DNA of 64,000 nt from Moringa oleifera (Eukaryota; Streptophyta; Magnoliopsida; Brassicales; Moringaceae). The notes beneath the pieces are model-generated. The model searched no databases, had not been told where the DNA came from, and saw only the letters and a program-made list of their open reading frames with translations. The DNA lies in contig JAJFZO010000049.1 in assembly GCA_021397835.1 (NCBI GenBank), positions 1,989,001 through 2,053,000 of the forward strand, in the 5' to 3' direction. The translations under genes and the position numbers were made by a program. Shown here piece after piece: positions 1 to 12,600 of the stretch (positions are counted from its first letter, which is position 1; the number at the start of each line of letters is the position of its first letter).

Positions 1-2920
1 CCAAAATCACCTACAATGTAGAAATTTCTGCTTTCTTCAGCGTGTGAGTGTGAATAATGTGCGAACAATCATGATACTGTCGCAAATGGTCATTGAAAGT
101 GAAGCTACAGCAGAGATTCACGCCCTGCGAGAATGATTACATACAAAACGAAGAACCTTAAAAAAGAAAAAACACAAAAAACAAAATATCTGAAAACAAT
201 GGAGAGAACCATAAAGGATAAAATCAATAATTAATCACAAAAATAACCAACGACGACGTTTGGCAGCGGGAAAATGTTACCGCCACGGTGAGAGTGACTA
301 CTATTGGTGAAACTGAACCCCTGGCGGTTATCTTAAAGCGGAACGGTAACGGACAATTTGTTTGATTGGTGTTTTATGGCTTGCTATCATATTTGTACCT
401 GGCTTGACGGCTCAGTTTCCAATTACGTGTTTGATGAATGATAAATTTGCTAACTAAGCATGTGGGTCACATTTGGATCAACCCGACCCGGTCCATAAAA
501 ATATGGGCTTTGAAATATGACCCAATTTTATTACAAGTGGATTTGGACTTTAGAGTTCAGGATGTGAGTTGGACTTGTAAGATCAAAGAATGAAGCCTGT
601 TAATCGATGGGATAATTTCTTATTTTTTTGACAATTAGAGCTTCCCATTAAGTTCTTTAAACACATTTCAAGGAGAATTTTTTAATTTATAATAATAATT
701 TTTAAAAATAAAAAATTTTAATTATTAAATTTATTCAATGATAAAAAAATCTAACAAAATATATCTCCTGATATCTTTTCATGGCCAAGCCATAAGGAAT
801 TATACATATGATCATGGCAGCAAAATGTATAGTTTAAATCTTAAAGATGAAGCCATGTCTGTGTGGTTCTTTTAAGCTCATGCGGGAGGAACTAGAGAAG
901 GTTAAATATCACGATCGTGGAAACAGCCTGCTCATTGATGGGATTAATCACTTCAATCTGTTGCTGAGGTGAAAAGCTGTAGCTCCACCAGAATCAATGA
1001 GGAAACTAAAGAAGAACGAACAGAAGAAATTACAAATGGGTTTAGAAAATCTTGATAACTTTTTCATTCACGATATCATATAAGGAGGTGCATGCCACAT
1101 CAAAATTTGCAGGCCACGACTCTCCGACCAACCAGAAGCTGGGTGTCTTGTCGCTGTCTTGGATTCAGGTTTCAACTGTGTAAGAGACAGAGAGAGAGAG
1201 TTGTAAGCAAGGTAGCGTATATGCGATAGTTGAGGTCGCTTTTCAGAACATATTTTCAATGAAACTCTCGTACATGGGTGATGCAATTAGTGCCTTTTTA
1301 TTCCACTGATCGATATCAATACATTCCTGCTGGTACAATTAGGTAAGAACCCACCAAGGAAAAGGTACCATTGAAGGGTACAAATTAAGGTTTAATGTCA
1401 TGACCTAATTTGGACATGAATAAAGAAATACATCTAGAAGAAGATCATCCTATGATGTATAGATACATAAGAAGATGATAAGCCGAAGGCACCTTGTAGC
1501 CTTTAAAGATTGACCAAGACAGAAAGCCAAATCAGTAGCTAGTGGTATACATCTTTGAAGCACATATACTAATATCATGGAATATAATAAAATGGTTGCC
1601 ACTGTCTGGCCACACATGCACTGAACAGGAACAAAATGAGGTCACTTTCTCTCTCATGATATCTAGAGGGTGACCTAAATTAGGTCTTTGCTTTTCCTCC
1701 CTTCTGATCACCAGTAAGTGTTTACCACAGATCATGATTTGGTAAGTTAATTTAGAAAAGGTTTTGAGTGAGATTTCAGATTTCAGTTGGCCGACCAGTT
1801 TACATGCAGATTATAAGCTTGCAAGATTGTATATATTTATTATAAGGTTTCTGTAATTTTTTGAAAACCCTAATAGGTTTTAGTTTCATACTTACCTTGC
1901 TTTTAATTCACAGTCAAGTCATTAAGTTCTTGTAAATCTATTAGCCCTGAATAAGGGCTCATAGTAGTTTGGAAGGGAGAGTTCAATCATTTTGGGAAAG
2001 AAAATGAAACAAATTCTGTGGAATAAAAATCGTTATTGGGGTATCTCTATAAAAATTGAATTGCATGGAAGAAGGATTTAAGAAATGATGAGAGCCTGGA
2101 ACTGATCTTAGAGTAAATGAGACTGAATTCATTCTAATAACTGCAGCCTTCTGATGAGCTCAAGAAAAAAGAGCAAGCTAGCTTTGATATGAACTGAGGG
2201 ATTTCTGCTTATAAGTTGCATTGTTTACACGTATCCCTTACTAAGGTTCCGTAACAAGCTGGAGGCATAAATTGACATTGGCCTAATCTAGGATCCCTAT
2301 AGTCTATACTTGTAATTAACCACAACCTTTCAGGTGCAATTAATTTGAAGAAGTAATCTCTTCCGTGGGATCCTTTATTATATTGTTTTACTTTCAAACT
2401 TCTTTCTTAAAAAAATGAACATGAAAGGGAAAGCTTTCAAAGCGCATTTTCCTGATCAGTTTGTGCTGCTTCCAACATCTCTTGATATTCATGAGAAACT
2501 TGGGGAAATGAGAGGTCAGGTGTCTCAATAAAAGATCCACTTGGCTATCAGGACAAACAGCATGACCATATCATGTTGTATGAATATATTATCTGAGGCT
2601 GTAATGCAATGACGTTCAGTAGAAGTTGAACTAATTTTCTTAGGCCACGTTATCTCCTGACATCCTTCAAAGGCCCTTGAGCTAAAAAAATGGTCATCTG
2701 TACTGCTTCAAAATCTTTTAAAAAAAGAAAGTTTCTCGTGAGCCTTGGAAGTACATCACTATGGATTCTTGGTGACACGAGTGACCTAAAGCTGATAATA
2801 TATATAAGTACATGGAATGCTCCTTGTAAAAGAAATAACACCCTATAGCCAGATAAAAAGATTCATCGGAGCCTGTCTACTGAGTGCCATTGAAGCCTCT
2901 CAAGCAGGTAAACATATAAA
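1..2920. other. Intergenic region, no gene recognised
   Basis: About 2.9 kb upstream of the ALMT gene. All reading frames are short and broken, and none gives a recognisable protein. Positions 620-770 are AT-rich, and a short AG run lies near 1187-1200. The somewhat GC-richer stretch at about 250-380 could be the promoter or leader of a gene lying to the left of the window, but no coding sequence supports this. Confidence 0.5.
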
Positions 2921-2953
2921 GCTTAGCCTGGAGAATCACTGTCCAGGCTAAGC
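2921..2953 (+). promoter_or_regulatory. Perfect 12-bp stem-loop in the ALMT leader
   Basis: The arm GCTTAGCCTGGA (2921-2932) is repeated as its exact reverse complement at 2942-2953, around a 9-base loop. It ends 67 bases before the ALMT start codon, so it would sit in the 5' leader if transcription starts upstream of it. The perfect pairing is seen directly. A role in transcription or translation is inference. Confidence 0.55.
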
Positions 2954-3020
2954 ACATCAATTTTTGCTCCAACAAGGCAACAAGCTTATTTCCATCGATC
3001 AGTCTTGTGAGTATCTTCAA

Positions 3021-4939
3021 ATGGCAGCTACAAAGGAAGAATCAGGCAAGCTGGAATGGAGGATAAATGTATTTGATGGGACAACTGAGACTTTACTACC
3101 TGACTCTGGGCCAATTAGCAGATTCTGGTTCCATTTAAAGGGTCTCATCAGAGGATTAATTCTGAGAGTTTGGAGGTTTTTGGAGAAGGCTTGGAGCATA
3201 GGAGTTGCTGAGCCTAAGAAGGTCATCCATGGTCTCAAAGTAGGGCTTGCTCTCTCAATTGTGTCACTTTTTTACTACATGAGGCCTTTGTATGAAGGTG
3301 TTGGAGGGAGCGCCATCTGGGCAGTCATGACTGTTGTGGTAGTTTTTGAATTCACCGTGGGTTAGTGCTCAAAATCCCTGCAGCTTCTGTCTTTCTTCTC
3401 AGCATATGCATCTGCTATATATGCAGTGAAGAAGTTAATTAAATGCAAGTGAAACCAACCCATTTGCTCTTTCATTGCAGGTGCAACATTCTCTAAGTGT
3501 ATCAATAGAGTGACAGGAACCTTTCTTGCTGGATCACTAGGTGCTGGGGTTCACTGGGTTGCAACTCAGTCAGGAGAAAAACTAGAGCCTATAGTTGTCG
3601 GATTCTCACTTTTCCTTTTCGGTATGTATAGGGAAATTTTCTTTTCTTCTTGAAACGCCATGATTGTGTGATTTACGTTTAGTGTCACCTTTTACAGCTT
3701 CAGCAGCGACATTCTCTCGGTTTGTGCCGTCGGTGAAAGCCCGATTCGACTATGGAGCCATGATCTTCATCCTCACTTTCAGCTTAGTATCAGTTTCCGG
3801 CTACCGGATAGATAAACTGTATGCACTGGCTGAACAAAGATTATCCACAATTGCTATTGGGACCTCTCTCTGCATTCTTATAAGCATGCTGTGCTGTCCC
3901 ATTTGGGCAGGTGAGGAGCTTCACCGTCTGCTTCAACGTAACCTGGAAAAGCTGGCCCATTCCCTGCATGGTAAGTGTGCACATATGACGGCCATAGAAA
4001 CCCATACAAATTTTCTCTTAGATAAGGTGCTTTACTATGTGAAAATGGAATTGCAGGATGTGTGGAAGAGTACTTCAAAGACCATGAAGATTTGATAGTT
4101 GATGGAGAAGATTACAGTGAGGAAATACAAGGATATAAATGTGTGCTTAACTCAAAGGCAACAGAAGAATCCATGGTTGGTTTCTAATAGCTAGGGTTTC
4201 TTGTAAGGTCATCACTGTTTTCTGTTTTTACTGGAATAATTAGTTTGGTTCCTTGTACAGGCCGGTTTTGCTAGATGGGAACCTGCACATGGCTGCTTCA
4301 ACTTCAGGCATCCATGGAAACAATACCTGCAGGCAGGAGCTTCAATGCGGAGATGTGCTTATTGCATTGAGACTCTCCATAGCTGTATCAATTCAGAAGT
4401 TCAGGTATTTTTATTTTACATAAGTATGTATGAACCCTAAAGAGCACTGTGTATGCTGTCGAGCCTTGATATGACTCTCTTTATATATCACTGCATGGAC
4501 GCAGGCGCCGCCGCATCTAAAGAAGCATCTGAAGAAAGCCTGCCTGAAACTGAGCTCAATTTCTTCAGATATCTTGAAGGAACTGGCCATCACGATGAAG
4601 ACGATGCAGAAATCATCTAAAATAGATTTCTTAGTTGAGGAGATGAACTTTGCCGTACAAGAACTTCAAGATGCCATAAAATCTATCCCACTGACGACAA
4701 CATGTGCAGAAGCTGCTCAAGATGACAAAGCAGAGCCTGTGACGAAGACCGCCATTCAACTCCTCATGGAAGCTCTTCCACTTGCCACTTCGGTAGCTTT
4801 GTTGATTGAAAACGCAGTAAGAATTCAAGGAGTTGTTGGCGAAGTCGATAAACTGGCGAACCTTGCAGAATTCAAGCCTGCCGCGGACAAGAAGCAGAAA
4901 CAAAATGAACTCACTGACAAGCCCGTTTCAGATAACTAA
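3021..4939 (+). CDS. ALMT: Aluminium-activated malate transporter (ALMT) family anion channel
   Basis: Six exons: 3021-3360, 3481-3621, 3698-3970, 4057-4175, 4261-4404 and 4505-4939. All introns are GT-AG and phases agree, giving 483 residues, normal for the family. The N-terminal half holds the ALMT membrane domain with the family signatures [42 protein letters not shown] and [10 protein letters not shown]. The C-terminal cytosolic half carries the conserved RWEPAHG and FRHPWKQY stretch, then a helical tail. ALMT proteins are plasma-membrane or vacuolar channels for malate and other anions, acting in Al tolerance, guard cells and ion balance. Sequence looks closest to the ALMT2/8/10 group, so Al activation should not be assumed. 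The start at 3021 is the first ATG in frame and fits the family N-terminus. The gene converges on the LRAT-domain gene downstream. Confidence 0.93.
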
Positions 4940-5830
4940 GATTATTGAGACCCTGCCGGATCTGAATTCATGGAAATCAACTTCCACTACACGGTTCCGT
5001 ATATCCTCAAAATATCTTGGGGTTAAAATATAAGATTTACTCTTGTACAGAAACAAATGCATGTAAGGTTTACTCTGTTTCATGCGACACTGCAAGGATT
5101 TTGTCACCTTATCATGTGTAAAGTAGAATTTCGTCACCTTCTTCCTGTTCCCATGTACCATAATGTGGATTTTGGATTAATACACATCTTCTTGAAGGCT
5201 GCTTTAGAAGCCTTGATGTTCATTGCTTGCTTTCAGCTGTTGCGTGGCACCAGGCAAAGCACCAACTTGGTTAATGCTTTGGTCACTACGAAGATTAGAT
5301 GCATTACTCTGATATATTTATGTTATCAGAGCAGGATATAAGCAATTTAGGCCAAATAATATGAATATATGACTTTTTGTGTTTATGTTGCTGAACATGG
5401 AATGAACTTCTTGAACAGAGCCTGTGAATTGGATGCTTAAGAGAAGAAAGAGCAATCACTCTCTGTTATAGAATGCTTGAGAAAGAGAAAGAATAGAAAA
5501 GCAAATATCAAGAAGAAGAATGTATTTACTATATGGCTATTCAATATTAAAAGTACGTGGTAACTTTTTCCAACCTGATAACCAGAGTCTCAGGTGACTA
5601 ATATGAATCCAGCAATAAAATTTCAGTAGTTGCTCACAGCATCGGAGATACAGAATGAAGCAAGTTCTTTCCAAATACAGAATTTAAACAACCAAACCAT
5701 TATAGAACAGTTGACAAAGTTATCAGAGACAGAGGGCATTGGAGGAGGACTTCATGGAATTATCAGCTTATTAGCGGTGAATGCCAATGGTACATGTACC
5801 CTGTTCTCATGCAGAAAGTTGAACTTTGCA
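4940..5830. other. Tail-to-tail spacer between ALMT and LRAT-domain genes
   Basis: This holds the 3' ends of two convergent genes. Short open frames are present but none matches a known protein. No other feature is seen. Confidence 0.5.
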
Positions 5831-7916
5831 TCACATGGTAATCTGTCTGTTATTTGCCTCATCTTCCTCAGATACTTCTGGATCACTGCTTGTCCAGTCT
5901 AAGTTCACAGCCAGGTCCTCCACTGCCACCTTGATCACATCAGAGCGAACACCTAGGTCAGTTGCGTACCTACTCATGCAATACATCCCAGCTGTAACTG
6001 TAGCCACTCCTACAGGACTTGGAATCAGCAGCTTCAGTGGAGAAGAAAGAAGGGCAGCCAATGGAGCACCAACAACAGAAGATGCTTGACCGCTTCTTCC
6101 AACACCTAGCTTGTCCATTATCAGAAGACCAGTTTTGCAGTACATGGCGAAGTCCTCACAATTATTTTGGAACATGTCGTAGTTGCCAAACCCATTCTGA
6201 AGAAGATACATTGCCCGATGAATCACTGCCTCTGGTGGGTCAGATGCTGCAGTGGTGCATGTCCCTCCACGTACTTTGGCAAGGAAAACTGATGGACTTA
6301 CACCATATTCAAAGCAGTAAATGGATCCGTTCCTGAGGAAGCAGTCCAGGCAGGACAAGACTACCCCACTATTTGGTTGCCTGAATCCACAATCAGGAAA
6401 TATCGAACAGGGAGATGGAATGCTAGAAGTTGATTCATAAACGTCTGAAGATGCTTCTGTTGTGGGATTTAAATTTCTCTCAGGTCTAAAATGAACTACC
6501 TTGCTTCCCCCAACAAAAATACCTGCATGGCTCATCGTTCACCACAACTCAGCACAATCCAATCATAAAACAAACTGTTGAAGTGTTAGATTACTGCAGA
6601 TAATTGCTAGTACCCAAATTCAGGGACATAGAATAATGAAGTTCCAAATGCAAAACATTTGGCAGTGATGCTTAAATGGCCACTATCAGAAAAAATTCAG
6701 GCATGACATTAGCTGCAAGATTGCCAAAATTCAAAAGGGTATGCAAATTGATGTGCAGCCACTCCATGACAAGAAATTGTTGCTCACTAATGGTTTCACT
6801 GCTCTCAATAAGCAGAGAAAAGGTGGTTCCTCTCACTGAAATAGCAATAAGCAAAAAATGGAGCCTATCCTCCTGAAAAAAAGCACATCAAGGGGCTTCA
6901 AATTTGTAGTTAGAATAACGACAGGACCAAGAGACAGTTCTAGTTAAATGTGACCACTTGAGCTCTATCCATTCACATACTTTATGCTCTCCAGAACTTA
7001 TACATATCTGTATGAAACCATCCAAAATTACTAGAGTTCTCTTATTATCACTGTTGAGATGACACTACACCCAGCTAACTCACCACAATCTTGGTTCAAC
7101 AGATGTCAAATGACATGAGAATACAAGTTTCGTTCTTGTTAGAAACTTCGGCCAAATAAGAAAAGCTCAAGACTGCTGCTTGATTAGTAAGGAATTCAAT
7201 AACAATAAAAGCAAAATGATATGGATTTAAGTTGAACGAAAATACGTTTGGTTGATATCAAAGAGTGTAAGTAATCAATTGAGGCAAACAATTGTATAGA
7301 GCACATGAGAGAGACGGTATCTGTCCTTTGCTCTATTATCTGGGCAGCCAAAAGAAGCATTGCCCAGAAAGTAGAAGAGGATCAGCCTGCGGAAACTTGC
7401 AAGCGAAGAAAATTTAATTCATCAGTCAAAGCACATCAAACACATAAGGCATCATCCAATCTCCGGGCCCTTTCAGTTTCAAACATGTAAATGAAACTGG
7501 ATTTAGAATTAATCAGTAAATTAACACTTACAGTGCAGAATGCAACTTAGATTGACACCTGGCGGAAACTGGATAGGTAAAGAAGGATAAATAAACAAGA
7601 ATTCCAACAGTGAGTCATAGGGAGTTCTCAAAATCAAGGTAAATGATGCAGAAAGATATTAGTAAAATTACATGGCTAACAAAACAAAAGACCCAGTAAG
7701 GAGTATTCCATGATAAGCCCAACGTTGCTGTGTGTTTAAGATAATAATCAATTCTTACTCAAAACAAGAACACGAGCCAAACAAAAGTATAAACAAGCAC
7801 CGAAACGGAGGTAGAGAGGTACCATGGTGGGAGTATGCGAAAACAGCTCTGTAAGTGTAAATGTGATCCCCTGGCTTGATCTCATTTCTCTCTACTCTGT
7901 TGGTGAGCAGACCCAT
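5831..7916 (-). CDS. LRAT/NC-domain protein
   Basis: Two exons on the minus strand: 7823-7916 (start [20 protein letters not shown]) and 5831-6522, separated by a 1300-bp intron and joined inside HHGIFVGG. The product is 261 residues. The lecithin:retinol acyltransferase (NlpC/P60-like) fold is indicated by the paired histidines in YSHHG (30-31), VVHF (42), and the cysteine in NNCEDFA (about 153), which match the catalytic His-His-Cys arrangement of the family. A hydrophobic C-terminal stretch (about 178-217) suggests membrane association. Plant members are annotated as NC-domain-containing proteins, and their substrate is not known to me. The alternative start inside exon 2 (MSHAG) would remove the catalytic histidine motif, so the two-exon model is preferred. 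It lies 1.8 kb beyond the 3' end of the FKGP gene on the same strand. From memory, the same two families are neighbours in Arabidopsis (At1g01225, At1g01220). Confidence 0.9.
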
Positions 7917-9673
7917 GTCCTCTCCGATTCTACTCCGCCTCGGCTCTTCCTCTTACTCTTGCCTAACTCGCTTGGGTAATTCAGTTCTCGGGTAAAGCAA
8001 ACGGCGCTCACTTACCCAGACCCCACACACAGACCCATGTAAGTGAACAATCAAAGTCCGTGGCGACACATGATTGGCTCACCGCATGGTCCGTTCAACA
8101 ACAGCAGATCTTTGGAATTTATAAATCGAAAAGGTCACTATCATGCACAATAATGTTGATATCCTATTGGGTAAAGAAAAAAGAAAAAGAAAAACAAGAA
8201 AAGGATAAAATGGTAATGGGTGGTGACGATAATGATGATGGGCGATTCTGGGGTTTCTCTTTGCCTTTCTTCCAGCAGCTTTACCTATGATCTGCCTCTG
8301 GCGGAGAAGGGCAAAACCGTCATTTTGTAAGGAGAGAAAATGCTAGGTCTGCGTCGTTGTCCGAAGTACTAATCTAAGGACGCTTCGCTGCAATTGCTGT
8401 AAACCCTACTGTGTATTTTATATTACTAGGTTACGTTGAACACGCAAAGTAGTTAAGGATGGTGTTTAATAAATTTCTTCAATCTACAGCGCACCTGGGA
8501 GAAAATTCCTATGGAAGTATGGTGTTTTTAGAGGAATGAAAGAGGAAGAATCAAACAAGGGTAGTTTGCTTTTTGAAAAGATATTAGGCAGGATCATCTA
8601 TGAAGACGGAAGAAGTTATTCGATGGGCTTTGGATTCTTTAACATGTTAGGAAGTTATAGTTGGGCCTACTGTGCTTTCCTTGTCTATTTGTTCATCATG
8701 ATCACATGGTTGCCACTTTCTTTGTAGAGAAGCTTCGGAAAATATATGAATCGAGCCATCTTACGTGAAAAGTTTGGATTTTTACTGAATAGATTAAACA
8801 CATCAAACACATGTCGAAACATTCGATCTCAAGCATCGTGTTCAACAGGTAAAATACAAATTGGGAATGAAATCGAAAGAAAAGATTTTTACATTCTCTT
8901 TGACGGAAAAAGAACCTACCTAAAGAATATGAGAAAACGAAATTACAGGACTACAGTAAATTACTGGAAAAGAAATCAAAACTAACCCAGGAAACAAGAT
9001 TACATAAAAATGATACAATTTGTAAGATTTGTGATCTGTTTGCGCCGAATCTCCAGTTTTTTCAGTACAAACACAAACGCACAAACAAGCAGAGAGAGAG
9101 AGAGAGAGAGATTGATCTCATTTCCCTCGACACTGTTTTTGCGCAAACTGTTCTCTCCTACTTTCCTCTTCTCCCTCTCTCTCTCTATGTCCGGTTCTGC
9201 TGCTTTTTAGGTAACCCAGAATACAATTAGAGTGAGTAGGGTCCACAAAACTGGACCCAATTAAAAGCTTTAGCAGGAAAAAGCATGGTGACAATGACTG
9301 TGAATCATGATGATGTCGCCACTAAGACGAGAGGTTTTGATACTAAATAAAAGAGTGGCATCAGCCTAGACCTAAGGATGGTTGTCAGTCAGTGAGACAA
9401 ATCCCAGGGGAAAAGCAAGGCAATCAAAAAGCACCTTAGAATTCTTTGCCACACATGGACATCGTCCTACTATTATTTAAAAATGCCCTGCAAATAAGCA
9501 TTATGCCCTGTTTGGACAAATAAGAGTACGAGCAAACTGAATTCTATCAACTTTCAAAGAGTACCTTCTTTGATACACTCCTTTGTCCACAGAAGTGGAT
9601 ATAGCTTATAGACTGTACAGAATACTTCATGAATATAAAGAATAAAATAAGAGCTTTGTGTAACATCCCTAAT
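7917..9673. other. Intergenic region upstream of the LRAT-domain gene
   Basis: This contains the promoter and leader of the minus-strand LRAT-domain gene and the 3' flank of FKGP. An (AG)10 microsatellite lies at 9091-9111. A 63-codon frame at 8536-8727 with one hydrophobic stretch has no recognisable homologue and is probably chance. Confidence 0.45.
9091..9111. repeat. (AG)n microsatellite
   Basis: Uninterrupted AG dinucleotide run of about 21 bases in intergenic DNA, with CT-rich sequence just downstream. Confidence 0.9.
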
Positions 9674-12600
9674 TTAATTTCCCAAGAAGATGCTCCAGTT
9701 GTAGACCTTAACATCTAAAAATGAATCTTGTTCTAACTTGTCTCGTAACTGCTTGGCATTCTCGGCATTCTTGGCAAGTAACAAGGCAAAGCCCCCACCA
9801 CCTGCGCCTACAAGCTTGTATCCACAGCAGTAGGGATCGGCAAACGAAAATAGCTTATCAACAAATTCATTGCTGCAGTAAGGGTCGAGTTCCTGATGCA
9901 ATCTCCAAGCCTCCAACATAATCTCTCCCAGTTCATCCACGTCGTAGTTCATTAAAGCTTCCCTCCCAATCTCTGCCAGTTCAGCCAGACGCTTGATGCT
10001 AGACACCAGAAAGTTATCCCGCCGAAGGTACCTTGTCACAACCTTCTGTAGGACTTGATGTGCAAGTCGAACCTGCAAAGCAGAGGTAGAATGGGTTGTT
10101 GTTCAACTTTCTACAAATGGGCTGATTATACAGAGTGGAACTTTAAAGCATGGTTTCAAGGCTCATGAGATCAATCTCCACAATAACTTTCTTACTGTTT
10201 TCTATTGAGTTCAAATGCAGGAAATAAAATATCATAGTCTCAGACTCTTCAAATCATTCAACTAGCCTATTCATTTCTCAGGTATGTTTCAATATAACGT
10301 GAAGGATCATAAAGGGTGCTGCTTCATGCAAATTCACTGTAGTGAATGCAAGATGTTTAATCTTAGCTCAGATTCAAGCGCATAAAACTTTTCCAGAAAA
10401 CTCTTTATATAGTGACTGCAACACCTACAGTTATGATGGTTGTGCATGTTTAGTTAAAGTGTTTATCTTATTTTTCTGCAAGATTCAATTTCACAGTTTA
10501 CATATATGGAAGTGAAGTGGTATCAGTGGCCAAAAAATGCTTCTACATTACTCATCATTAGCTCAAACCTAACCGCACAACAGCTCTTTCCCAATAGTTA
10601 TAATTCCAAATAGAACATTTCTTTAAACATGTTATCCTCTAAAAAATCAAGTAACATTTAGGTAGAAAAAGAGAGGCCCAGACTACTCACTTGCCCAGTA
10701 AATACCACAAGTAGTCTCTGCTGCAACTCTGAAACTAATTGGGGTGAAGCCAACAAGGGGATGACATTGAGTCGCAACGGTATTCCAGGAAAACTTGCAG
10801 TAAATTTGATCCCAGGGTACAATCCTCCAATTTGATCCTGCCAGCCACCTCCTGTCCCCATAAGCTGCTCTAAGACCAAAACGAGTCTGGCTACATTTTC
10901 ATTACTTTCATCTCCATGAGATATCTGGAGAAGAGCTTTCACAACAGCAGCTGCCAAGATGCTAGAAGTCCCAAGTCCACTACCCCGGGGGACATTTGCC
11001 CACGTTGTGATCTGCAAGCCCATGGATTCAAGAAAGCTTTCATGAATAACACCTGTGACCAGCAATGCAGATTTGACAAGCCGAAATGGATCATTGCTGT
11101 CAAAGGGAGTAGAAATAGAGGTAAGATCATCAATATGTAATTTGTTTCCAGCATCATCACTAATCAATACTCCATTTATTTTCCTTGTTTCTATGATAGC
11201 GCCAATTGGAAGAGAACCTTCAAGGTTAATTGCCATATTCAGGACACTCCCTGCACGCTCTATACTCCATGGAGGAGTATCACTCCAACCCCCAACAAAA
11301 TCTACCCTGACTGGTAGCTCCACTTTCACCTTTCTTGAGTGGACAGACCAACCAGTGGAACCAACATGGTTATCGTTCTCATATGTTAAAGAAGACTTGG
11401 CACTGGAGCTCTGCAAGAGATGTTCTGAAGAACAAAAGAAGTTCTGTAAACTAAGAGATTATACAAAAACTCCAAATGAGCAGCATGAGTAATCAGAGTA
11501 ATTCAATAGTCATATCAAAACAAATTGCCCACATTTTGATTTATTATTCAATGCTTTATTAAACTGTCCATTCTATTTATTGGTTGCCAAAGTATAAATA
11601 TATGTTATCTATCAAGACTACCTCTAAAACCATATCTCACTGCTGAAGTAGTTTCATCTGCTACTGCAGCCCAAACTTTGTGCTCCAACTCACAAGCTTT
11701 CTCCTCATGTCTGCATGCTCGTAGAAGATCCACTTGCACCTGATATGCCCGACTTTTGGGAAGAATTTTAGGATTCTGCTCCTGAAGTTTGGGACATATA
11801 GCTAGGAAGTTCTTACATATTTCAATTCCTGAGAGTTCTTTTTGAAGAATTTCTTCACACAATTGAAACAAGTTGCGTCCAAGCATGCCATAATTAATAC
11901 AAGCTTTAGCAATTCCTGCAGCAAGATCAGCTTGATGATCAATAGAACCTACACACATTTTTGTAAAGTCAATTGATCTGTGCAACTCCTCCAAACTAAC
12001 ACGCTGCGCACTTTTCCATAAATGAAGCAAGTCTGTGTTCTTTTGGTCACTCAAGCCCATCAACCATGTTGCTAGACTTAGCATATCATAGTAAGAAAGA
12101 ACGGCGAATATTTTCGCATTCCATAAGCACTTCTCCTGACTACCATTTGAACCCCACAGATCATTTTCCTGAATGCCTAAATCATAGAAAACCTTCCCCC
12201 AGGGTTTCCCACAGAAAGTCCCACCCTTTGAAAGTGAATTCTTTGGGTTATCATGGAGTCCACAATAAACTACAACTCTTTTGCTGCATCCTACTAATGG
12301 AACCTCCCAAAGACAATGTTGGTCAGGAAGCATGAACCTGAATGAACTTTCAGCAGTCTTGACACTGTCTTCTGGCACATTAACACCAACAACTATAGAC
12401 TGGGAACCAATTTGTATTCCACCTGAAATGCATGAATCATATATAAGAGAATCTTCCCCGATTGACACTTCTGGCGCAATTTTGCTAGAGAGAATTACAG
12501 CAGATGCTGCAATGTCAGATACAGTGGTTGCAGGGATGGAAGATAAGTGTCTCCGACCTACAATTCCTGAGCCAGTCCCACTTAGGTGATCCAAGACTTC

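Noticed and set aside
8536..8727. 63-codon frame with hydrophobic stretch
   Set aside because: Too short, unsupported by any family, and in intergenic DNA.
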